A stretch of 64,000 nt of DNA from Notospermus geniculatus. Lineage: Eukaryota > Nemertea > Pilidiophora > Heteronemertea > Lineidae. The translations under genes were made by a program, and so were the position numbers. This document shows positions 32,713 through 43,600 of this stretch, piece by piece. The notes below the pieces were generated by a model. That model made no database searches, was not told where the DNA came from, and worked only from the letters and a program-made list of their open reading frames with translations. Every line of letters starts with the position of its first letter. Positions within the stretch are counted from its first letter, which is position 1. Location: contig NMRB01000052.1 in assembly GCA_002633025.1 (NCBI GenBank), forward strand, positions 427,182 to 491,181, read 5' to 3'.

Positions 32713-35013
32713 GAGGCCAACGCGCCTAATGGACCATAAAGGAAATCCTCTATGGCTGACGGCTTTAACCGTGCCATATTGGAGCTCCAAGGGGTTTTAT
32801 GTAGTTATGTAGTCAAGGTGGGCAAAAGCCTCTTCCCCATTGTACCGAGACATGTACTGCACATTTGAATGAACCAACATAATGACAACTGCAGACGTAC
32901 AAACAAGGGATTTGATTGTTAATATTAGGCAGCACTGCACTGGCGGTTTTGAACAATACTTTTATTCCAAAAGAAATTAACATGGGAGCGTAATCCGATT
33001 GGTTTTCCATAGGTTTCTACGGGATTAACACCTAATTCATGGTTGGCAAAGCCCCCCCCCCCAATTCCGCCCACACAAACCAAAATGAACCAATACATTA
33101 GCCACCCCGGCCCTCTCACTACCAGTGGATATTAGAACAGGTAGTTCTGACCAATTTGGACACTCGGGGGTGTACCCTGGTTTTATGATCAAGTCAAGTC
33201 TTATAAATATGCTTGGCGGCATTCAAAAGTTCCTTTTCTGTTCCCTGTCCGTCATGCACCTCTTCGAAGCTCTTTCTCAATGCCCGTATATGTCATGAAC
33301 ACGAACGAAGTAGTGCAGCTGGGAGGTGTCATTATGTGTTTCCAGTGGCATAGTGTATGGAACGCTGTTGCTGTGCTGGGCTCATATTCGTAAAGAAACA
33401 ACGCGTTGCAGGTCATCAATCTCGGTGTACTTCTGTCACTACCTCTACCAGCCATCGCAAATGAATTTCACCACATTCATTGCCTTTAGCTCTCATTCCT
33501 TGCGTGAGTTATGCGAAGGTGGAATTGGCGATAGACATACTGTAGCCGGTCCGCCATAAAAACGATAAATGACCCGAGCATAACTTGCTAGGTTATGAAT
33601 ATTTCAGAGGCGTATTTGCAAGGGAGCTCATTAAATAGCCGCGTGATGCGTCTTGTTCTGAAGGTGAATATGTTAGTGGGTGTTCAACAAAGAAGAGGAC
33701 GCATCGCATGTACACGTGTACCCAGTCACATGCACGTTGTGTCTACGTACTTACATTGGTACATGTATACACGGTACTGAAGATGACGGGTTTGCATCCT
33801 GTGACATTTCGACAATAGGTTTCAATATGCGATCTCATGAAGTGATTCATTGAATGACTTGAAAATTTGGTTCATCACTCTGCTGACAGCAAAATTGTAC
33901 ATGTGTATACGATGGCAAACGTCACATTAACACCCTCCCCTCACCCCGACACAACCAGGTTAGTTCACCCGACAGAGCATGGAAAGAAACTTCGTCATCG
34001 TCTGTGTACTGTGTATCATACGCACTCCCTATGCAAATTTGCCACTTGAATTGATCCCTTGTGCTGTCCCCAAGTCGACATGAAACATCATTTTCGTTNN
34101 NNNNNNNNNNNNNNNNNNGCCACGCCCCTGGCCTATGTAGAAAGTGACATGCAGACCGAATACACGCAGGCATAATGCATTGCACAGTGTTTAATAATTC
34201 ATTCTAGGCAGCGACAACCAGAAATGGTTGCGGAGTCGGTAACGATTGTTGCAGATAATATCAAATGGCAGTACTTTAATGGGACGATCATACACGCAGA
34301 CACGAAAAACCTGCAGTAAATTGGCAAATGATTGAAAAAAACCTAAGCTAATATAGAGAAAGAGAGTCAAGTCACAGCCTGGCTATTCGATTCGAGGGCG
34401 ATGAGCGTCTACTTGTTAAATAAACAGAACGGGCTAAGCGAAACAGTACGATTGTCTCAGCCGTTGTCGCCTTGGGCTTGGAATATTTTCTTCTCCAATG
34501 AACGTTGATATGAACGAGTCGATGGTGAGGAAATAAACTACCTCACCATGTACACAGTGACCCGGCCTGCAGTACGCCGTACAGAGTCCTTTGTCGTCAT
34601 CACATAGGCTCGTTAGGGCCGCATCCACTGAAGGAAGACGACAATTGGCATAGTTAACGCTTTTACGGTCGGGTTTGTCCTTGGGCTGCCAACTTCCACC
34701 CCACATGAATGAAGATATACTTCGTTCGTTAGCAGCTGGTTGTAGGTTTCGGTTGGAAACTTGCGGGAATGGGGATCATAATTACGATAGAGTAACCAGG
34801 TCCTATACAATGGACGCCGTTTGTGTGGGAAATTGATCAGGACCTGGATGTCCCTTTAATTTCAATAGTTTTAACCACTAGTGACACCTGTTGAGGCAGT
34901 GGTCCCCATTAGGTTGCAAATAGGGCTACACAGTACACAGACACACTGGTTAACCAAGGCACGAAGAGTTCCGACCGACTTGTCTGTATACCGTGTAGCT
35001 CTGTGTAATCGCT

Positions 35014-35596
35014 GCGTAAAGCCTGGCGCAGATCGACCTTGCGACTGGATGCAACTACCTGCAACAGTCGCTGTCGATGTGAGCGGACAGCGCACATCGA
35101 TTGCGACTGGTCATTGCGGCAACAAGTGGCACAAACCAGTCTCAATCCGGAGCGCGCACATCGACACATGCAACTGAACTGAATGCTACACGGAAATTGT
35201 CGATGTCTTCCGAACGGACAACTCGTACTCGGAAGTCATGTGATAAACATTCAAAATGGCTGTGCACCTAGACTGGTTCCCGGTCCCAACATCGGAGCCA
35301 GTTGGGACTACGAACCAGTCTAATGTGCACCACAAACGAGGAAATTCATTGCCAGAGCGCGCACATCGACTGCGACTGAATGCAACTAGATGCAATGGTC
35401 GGCAACGAGTAGAACATGTGCAACTGATTGCAACTACCTGCAACGGTCGGCAATAGCGTTGCCGGGCCGCTCAGATCGACCTGTTTGTGCAACTGATCAG
35501 TTGCAACTGTTTTCAGCCAGTCGCAACCATTGCCGGCAACGGCATTGCAGGTAGTTGCATCCAGTCGCAAGGTCGATCTGCGCCAGGCTTTAAGCA
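35014..35596. mobile_element. Inverted-repeat element with GCAACT-rich interior
   Basis: 'agcctggcgcagatcgacc' and 'ttgcgactggatgcaacta' near 35020-35055 are mirrored near 35548-35592. The interior repeats 'tgcaactacctgcaacggtcggcaa' (in parts) and contains a second, smaller inverted repeat around 35262-35330 ('cctagactggttcccggtcc'). Confidence 0.7.
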
Positions 35597-35737
35597 AGGT
35601 TCATTGGCACACGGATCCGATCCGTTTCAAGTCCGTTTGCCCCTTAGTTTTCCGGAAACGACAACGCTGAAGTCCGTTTGATAGATTTTTTTACGGACCT
35701 GAACCGGACTAATTCCGTGTGCCAATGAACCTTGCTT
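35593..35737. mobile_element. Small MITE abutting the previous element
   Basis: AAGCAAGGTTCATTGGCACA is mirrored by TGTGCCAATGAACCTTGCTT. It shares its left base pairs with the end of the preceding element. Confidence 0.75.
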
Positions 35738-36163
35738 TAGAGATCATCCGGCTAGCGGTTTAACATTGACGTTAACGCTATACCTGTACATGTACTGATA
35801 ACTTGGTTTCAAGACAAACGAAAAGCATCAACGTTCGTTTCTTTTGGTCACACTCGTTCATTTCGAAAAATGGTGCTTTTTGTGAAGAACCATACGTCGT
35901 GACACAAACAATCAATTATCTGTCAAAGCTAGTCTCTGGCAAAAACTGATTGACAAAAATCTATATGGTGCCCTTTGAAATACGTGTAAGGTAATGAGAA
36001 ATGACCGTCTGGCACACGCCTAGTTTTAATGAGATTTGAGGTTTGCATGTCTCAACTGAGTTTCTTAGCGAAAAATCTTATATTTGGCCAACATGTTGAG
36101 GGTGGATGAGGGAGTTGACGAAATAGGCTGACAACTTCGCAATCAGTAACATTGCTATATATA

Positions 36164-36395
36164 CAGTTGTGTTCGAAAGTTAGTGAACCCCAGCACGAAA
36201 CGCACGGAACTTGGTGAGCTCAAAGTATTACCAATCATACCTCACTTCACTTGTAGACCGACATAATGCAAGCAGCCACAATACAGAATGAAAATATCAA
36301 GAAATGTAAATGTTTTATCACATGGCTTCACAATAAAACAATAATGTTTAGAACACAGTATCGTGGTGGGGTTCACTAACTTTCGAGCAGAACTG
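36164..36395. mobile_element. Tc1/mariner-type MITE
   Basis: CAGTTGTGTTCGAAAGTTAG at the left is mirrored at the right by CTAACTTTCGAGCAGAACTG, with TA on both sides (36162-36163, 36396-36397). Inverted repeats beginning CAGT with TA duplication are typical of Tc1/mariner. No transposase. Confidence 0.85.
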
Positions 36396-36685
36396 TACCT
36401 ACTGACGTATGTCATGAAAAGAAATGTTACATCGACGATATTAAATGATATTCTGCCAATCCTCCATGTAAACGTACTCTAGGCAACCAGCCAAGGTCTC
36501 TGTCACAACGCGTTGACCATATGAATACGTGATTACCTTCGTCATTCTCACGAATCGTGAATACATAATATTGATACATGTAAGAGTACCGAATGGTTCA
36601 GAAGGAAAAGAAGCAATTGGTGAAAAAGAACAACGCTGTGGCTGACACAGCGCAGGCAGTTGGGAGAACCCGATGGCAGCACTTA

Positions 36686-39478
36686 ATGTCCTTTGGCAAA
36701 AGTTGCATCGGCGAACGGCCGATTGCCTTGCATGACTTGCCATTTACTGGGTGCATTTAGAGAGAAAGGCTAATCAGTACGAAGATAAAATCACAATATG
36801 CTATCATGATTGGCAATAAAGTGCATCGTTTTATCTCGCGTCAGATACGCACAGCCTTCATCCATGCGATTAATGGGGGTAATGGCACAGTAACAGAGAA
36901 CAGTTCGCAGCATTTTGTTGAAAAAAATGAGCGTTTATTGCACCTAATGCACTTGATACACTCACACCTGAAATCTGAATTATAATCGACCCAGTACATT
37001 GTAGTTTCAGAAGACAAAACAGCAATTCGTTTCTCGACAGACAGCCAAATGCACACTGCAGTACTCTTTGCTTGGAACTAGCCAGATGACGACCCCAATG
37101 GGAAATTATGAAATTTCTCCTTTGTTTACCACAGTGGTAGACAACCCTTTTAAGTACTGTTCATTTGTCCATCAGTGCACATTTTATTTTCCAAGTATAC
37201 ATGTATTGAGGAAGAACATTAAAAACCATATACATGTATATACATGTACCGGGGGGGGGGGGTCGTCATCACGTGACCATCGAAGAATTGGACGCGACCT
37301 TTGTTTTGTCCTGGATTAAAACTCGGGGTGTAAGACCTTTCGCCCCTCTTCATTCACGCCACAGGACAATAATGGGAAATGCGAATCCTATTATCATGTC
37401 CACTAACCCTGCATTACTTATTGGGCGTGGGTTGAATTTGAATATTGTTGACTATCTCCTAATAGTGAAGGTACGGTATGTTAATACCACATGCATACCT
37501 GCACACCCATATAGTGTTTTTGTTTGCAAGCAGCACCATATCTCTGAGAATCACATTATAAACGCAACCCTGACTTCCATGAATAACAATAATCATATTT
37601 AATCATCAACGCAAGAAAAACTGTGTAAAAATATGATATACGCGACGCTAATGGCCGGGTATCGCCATCGTTATAACAAGAGGAAACGAAATCATTTCCA
37701 ATACAACGTTCGTATTTCAATGCTGTGTCTGGTGGTGCTATGAATGACGATAAATGGATACACAAGTCGCAATATGTCCAAATTCACAATTTCCACTTCC
37801 TCCGTTTGGTAAATACAATTTTTTTGCGTCTTTTGCCCCAGAAATAATAAGGAGATTGCCGTGAACAGACTGTTGGAAGTGGAACGGCTTGAACGACAAG
37901 GATACTAAAGGAAGACCAAAAACCTACTCTCTTTTCCACATTGACAGATCAGTCCGAACATGGAGGTATAATAACAATCTTTATTTGTAATAATCTTTAT
38001 TATACCTCCATGCTCGAGCTGACCTCTTGTGTGGAAAAGAGAGTATTTGCAAAAGGCATACGTATTACAATGCCGGCCAGAAGAGGACTGCCTCGGTGTA
38101 TATTCTCAATAAGTATATGTACCTCGTCCATGCTGTCTATGTACATGTATCCATGTACATGAACACCACAAGTCTTAAGTTGTAAATTGTGTTCTCACTT
38201 GACGCCTGTGAAGAGTAACGCATTTGTTTTCACTTCCCGACCCTCTTATTTTCGTATAACCGTTCTTCTGATCCTCAGTCATTATTTACCTGCCACTCTC
38301 CCGTGGATGACTGGTGTTTACTGAGTGAAGACATTCTAGTATTGGCTACTGAGCTTCTGTTCAGAATCCCAACGTCGCTAACGTGTCCCCTGTGTATTCA
38401 CCTGGCTGGTACGTATGGAGAGATTATACGCAGACCACGGTAATCATGTATGTCGCCTCGACGATATTGCGGGGGCGTTTTGGACGGCTTATGGCCATCA
38501 GAATGGAAGCCTGATGAAACATCGCTAATTAAAAGTGCTTTATCTTCAATTTAACTTCAAAATCAGCAGACTAGTAATAAAATCATGATGAAGTCGGAAA
38601 GCAGGATAAAGTATTGAAGTACACACTACCTCGAGTGAAGCTAAGAAAATTAACGATAAACGTAAACACATACACGTGGCAAAAAGTCCAGGGACCTTAT
38701 TTACAAAGCCCCCGTAACTTTAAGGATACGCAAATCCTTTGTCAGGCTGATAGTGAACAATACATTGTCCGCAAAAGGACAATAGTTTACGCACTCCCGT
38801 AAGTTACGGGAGCTTCGTGAATAAGGTCTGCTTTTCGCCCCGGTCTGTAAATAACTCTGACAGGTACACGACCCGTACGATTTCTGATTGGCTTTTATGA
38901 ATGATAATAAGCAAAAAGTCAATCTCCAGAATTCACAGATTTTCGACCCCAACCGGGGTCTTTTTCAAGTGGAACTTTATAATCTGAAACTCTGGAGAAG
39001 ACTTTTATGAATGGAGGCCTATAGACAGATAGTGTGACTTTAAAAACGGAACGGACCCTTCATATACCTGTATTAGTCTGTGGCCTCTCAGAAACGAAGT
39101 TACATAACATATACTGTATTTTGTGGTATACGCGTTGGATACCATTTGTTAAGTCCAAATCAGCTTTTTTACCACAGATTATCAGCAACGACTAGCATTA
39201 TCAGTATTTGTTAACCATTTGCTCAAATGATAAATCAACAATTGAGTACTAGCTGTTAAGCGACCGCACAGTCCGGTGTGAAATCATTCACTTGGCCAAA
39301 CAAAGCAAGCCATCAATATGAATTAGTGTCTATTGGCAATGGCCAGTTGTTTACGTTCTATCAAGTTGGTGTCACTGGTCGCTGTGTAAGGTCCGTCGTT
39401 GTCATGGATTTAAAATGGTGGCAGTAAAAATCCATTGAAGTCACGCCAATCACCAGTAGCGGGCCGTTAATCGCTTCT
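36686..39478. repeat. 2.8-kb repeat, copy 1
   Basis: The stretch from 'atgtcctttggcaaaagttg' to 'gggccgttaatcgcttct' recurs in the same orientation at 51997-55238, with small indels and private insertions (this copy has a MITE at about 38691-38828). No ORF is conserved between copies and no terminal inverted repeat is evident, so the class is unknown. Its right edge coincides with the point where the adenylate cyclase coding sequence stops. Confidence 0.85.
38691..38828. mobile_element. MITE inserted in repeat copy 1
   Basis: 'gaccttatttacaaagcccc' and 'cgtaactt' are mirrored by 'aagttacgggagcttcgtgaataaggtc' (in parts). It is absent from the corresponding place in copy 2, where other sequence is present. 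Confidence 0.65.
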
Positions 39479-40665
39479 ACACCAGCAATGACCTCACCAT
39501 GATTAATACCTTCAAGAAAGAAAGATTTCGTGTAAGAAAACCACCCCATCACCACGTAAAAGTGGTAACCTCAGTGGTCTTGTCTGCCGCACTGCCCCCT
39601 AGCGGAAGACGACTTACCTATACGTAAACCTGATTCGTCATTGAATGAATCTTTATTCAGATAGGTCATGGCTTCCATCATATCAAAAGCAAACAGCACC
39701 ATCTGGCGGGCGTGTTTCCTTGACGACGCATCATCATGCTGGTTTGTTTTCTGAAAGGGGAAAGAATGATTGCGAATGTCCGAGAAGTGACCGTATCCTC
39801 GCGTGGCATGCTGAAGCTGTTGTCAACATTTTCCTCTGCTGATGACTGCTGAGGTATGGTACAGTAGGGCAAGTGACATCCGTGATTTGATGGATCACAC
39901 GGCGATGTCCTAATGTGACATTGCAGAGTACTGAAATGTACCATCGGCGGGGCGCCGCCTACACTCCCGCCGCGGCGCTCATTCCATAGTGGAATGAGCG
40001 CGGGAGTGTAGCGGTAAAGACGGGCACCAGTCTCGGCGCCGGCAATATGTCTTCGCGGAGCAGGTGTCCTCGGCTGCTACCAAAGGGGGCTTCCGTCGAG
40101 GTGCCTCCTGCGCATGCGCCAGTTTCATCCTTACCTTTTTCTCCTCTAAGCCAGCAGCCGCCATGTATGTTGTGTTTATACTTTTGATCTTCTCTATGCA
40201 TCTGTACTCCGGTTTGTCCAGAAGCTAATTGGGGAAACGGGATTGAAAATTAACAGAAACCTATCGGTTGATTAAAGCTTCATAAAAACGTTTACTCTTG
40301 GGGACGATCACTCAGGTAGTACTGCCACCTGTCGCTGGGTGACACCCGTCACGCGCAGGACTAAAGTTCTACCGGATGATATCTTGAAGATAGGCCTAGT
40401 TTACCTCTTATGCTGACGAAGACTCCGAATTTGTCGTCGCTGTAGCGACAAGCCTGGTACCGCTGGCGACCGTTTAGATGGCGCTGCAACAGTGGCCAGC
40501 GAATGACCCCAGAGAATTACCAACCTTATCAAAAACTATGAGTATTTCGTTCAGAAGTCTGATGGAGCCGATACCACTCCCGGTGACCGGATTCTCTTCG
40601 TACAGGAACCCTACGATGGACGCGAACATGACTGTCACTTGATCATAATGGCGGTGGTAAACTTC
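39479..40665 (-). CDS. Adenylate cyclase exons 18-21 (first half of C2)
   Basis: Exon 18 [20 protein letters not shown] and [13 protein letters not shown]. Exon 19 [20 protein letters not shown] with the adenine-pocket Lys of KIK, followed by MAAAGL; the usual KIKTIGSTYMA has Gly where this gene has Asn. Exon 20 [16 protein letters not shown]. Exon 21 [11 protein letters not shown] is the start of the strand before the catalytic Asn/Arg helix, and then sequence of the 2.8-kb repeat takes over. Confidence 0.88.
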
Positions 40666-43600
40666 CTGCGAGAGAAATAAACACGGAATAATGATAACAA
40701 AGACGAGAACGATCAGCTGCCCGGGACTGGCATCCTCGCACCCAGGGTCTTCACAACTGGCTCCCCTTCTCGCGCTTGGTTCAGATTGAGGTACGTCACC
40801 GTAAATGACGTGAGATTCTCAGGATGCGAGACTGGAGGGAAGGTTTCAGCACCAAATCAAACAAGAAACGTGTAACTACGGAACGAGCCTGAGCACTGGC
40901 ATGCCTTACCATTTTGTCTCTATTCGGCTTCAAGAAGTAGTCAGCCACATGTTTAGGTAAGATGTTTTCTAACAACCTTCTGTTGACTTTTTCGGCTCTT
41001 TCTAACGTCCTGTCTTCCTGAGCGATCTTCGTCTTCCAGAGGTAATTTAGTCGTAGATCGTACTCAATCTGTGGAAGAAACTGATGCTCATTAACCGAAA
41101 ATTCCTTCCCCGCCTGCTATTTTGCAGTAAATTCAGACAGAAATCAGTCAGAAGAACAGCAAAGATGTAAAACAAAGGCTACCTCACTTAAGAGAACCAC
41201 AGGCACGGATTCGGGGGAGGGGGGGGGGTACGGAAACCAACGATTTTTTGTCAGGATTGGCCAGAAATCGCGTCTCAGAACATGGCGTCCGTCTTGAACG
41301 GTCGCCTGGCCATAATCCCCAGACCCCGCTGCCAAAATACTGGATCCGCCCCTAAAAACTACATAAGTCGTTTCTAGGAGTTGAGGTGTGGGGACGGTGT
41401 TGACCTACCTGTCGACTGAGAATGAAGAGCGTGACAAAAAGGACGCAGGTGTAGAGAGGGCCTCGAACTTTCAGATGCAGCAAGTCATCGTGACTGATGA
41501 CAATGTCGAAGAGATTGAACGCGTATCGGTACGCGCCGAAACAGACTCCGTAAAATATGGCTATCATTGCGAATAGAAAGAGGAGTCTGAGTGGGAAGAG
41601 AAGCCGGATGAAGATGCTGCAGGAGATCATACACATCAGGAGGCAGTAGAGGAAATACTGAAAATAGAAAATAAATAAAGTAGGCTAACTCGTGACGAAT
41701 TCCTGACGTTAAGCCGACATCGAACACGAATCAACGAACCTATACAGTCCGGTGTGCCAGACAAGTTTTGTGAAGTCCATTGCTTACCGTTGGATAGACA
41801 CACACTCCATCCTTTTCATACATGTACATCAACGTATCATTGTAAAGACTCAAATTCATTGATCGCAAATCGGCATATTCACAGCTTCCCTGGAAAAGAG
41901 AAGGAATACAGTGCATTTGAACGAAAAAAATGGAGAAAACGCGCAGAGTCGAAGAGCGTCACTCTTTCTGTCACTAGAGAGTTCGAACCTGCGCCGGAAA
42001 CTCAGAGGTGACAGGCGCCGATCCACTGCGCCACTCTGACTACTGACCAGCCTCCTGGCGGTGACGCGGCAAATCATCTTGTCAAATTCCGAAGTATAGC
42101 CTACTGCTTGGCTGAGGAAACTACCACTACCACTACCACTACCACTACCACTACCACTACCACTACCACTACCACTACCACTACCACTACCACGTGACAA
42201 GTACGTACCACGGCAACTAGTGACATCATGAATATCGCAAACAGGACCAAGAATATTGCAAGGAACCGTAGTATGGCCGTCGTGGCTGGGTGTGACACCC
42301 AGGGAGGCGTGAACTCCCGGTAGTGGATCACTTTGTAGTCCAATATCGTCAAAGTTCCTCCGAGTAGAAGAAAGAAGAGACAACCAGACGCGAATGTGAC
42401 GTAGACCACAAGATTTCTGCAACCAGAAACACAGAGTCAAATCGAGGCTTGGTTTGCCTACCGCACGCAAAAAATCTCCTTGGAAACCAACATGGCTGAC
42501 CGCCGAAACGATCAACTCTCGAACGGATGGATTTGTTTTCGTCATTCTCTCACCTTTTTATCAACAACATTTGAATGACGAACACACCCAGGAAGACAAA
42601 GAAAGCGACGAGGACGGATATCTTCAAGCTGATATCTCTCTGCTTTACGTAGTCAAGCTCCATCGCAGACGCGCGGAAGGCAAGCGTAAAGGGGTTGATC
42701 TCCTCCGAGGCAACTTTCTTTATTTCACTGGAAAGAGGATCGTTGTACAATCATTTTCGGTTGCGAGATACTACCGCCAGATGCCGCATCTCGTCCGTTC
42801 AAGCGGGGATCTTTTCTTCAGGAACGCAGTCCTGTTGGACGCTCCACCCACCCCTTCAATGCTTCGTCAGCATGAACGAACGAGGGCAATTTTCCACTCA
42901 ACGTTTCGTAACCCAAAGGAAAAGAACACTGTGGCATGTTGAAAGTGAGGTTACGACTGGACGCGGATGTGCGTCCGTTTTGAATACAGTGACGTCAGCA
43001 GGTCAGGGTCATGAATGTAGCAAAATTCTTACTTCATCTCAATACTCCCGACATCAAACACATCTTTGAGTCGCTGGTTGATTGTCAGATTGGCCTGCAA
43101 CGAAGATGGTCCACATTTTAGCACTACAGCTAGGCCTACCACCATGACGGGACACTAAGTTGTCTCTTGTTACCTGTGGAGTCCGATCAACGGACCCCTT
43201 GCAATGTCCGCTCAGAGTATGCCTATTTCTACCTCATCTACTCATTTTCCTTTCAAACTTTCATTCTCTAAAGTAGACTCACGGGAATATCCTTCCTCAG
43301 CACGTAGTCCGTCAAGCTGTCAAAAATCCTGTTATCCCTCTCGAATTTGTTGACGGCCCCGACCATGGCAACGGATTCCCTTCTCGTGACCTTCACCACG
43401 TCAACAACACTGCTCGGGGTGTCAAGGACGGTCTCGCCTGTCTCCTCGTCAGCTATTTCTGACCCCTCCACGGCTTGCTCACCAAGTTCCGTCTAAAAGG
43501 ATGAACAATTTAAGCAGCTCTCACTCTTTTGGAATCCTGAAACCCTGCAGGCGCTCCACCACGTGCAAGTTTTCTTGTACGAATTCGCTAGCTTTGAGCA

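Larger units (their letters stand above)
27571..36160. other. Intergenic, repeat-rich, no gene supported
   Basis: No conserved protein is seen in either strand. It contains small elements at 29444-29550, 30144-30273, 31689-32270, 32599-32712, 35014-35596 and 35593-35737, a short hairpin near 32465-32530, poly-C at 33049-33061 and an N gap at 34099. Confidence 0.6.

Noticed and set aside
36441-36743. Possible remaining C2 exon of the cyclase on the minus strand
   Set aside because: The translation has no DIW..TVN.ASRM-like pattern; it crosses the start of the 2.8-kb repeat.
41856-42545. 229-codon minus-strand frame with a Gly-Ser run
   Set aside because: It reads across cyclase exon 15 in the wrong frame; the Gly-Ser run is the hexanucleotide microsatellite.
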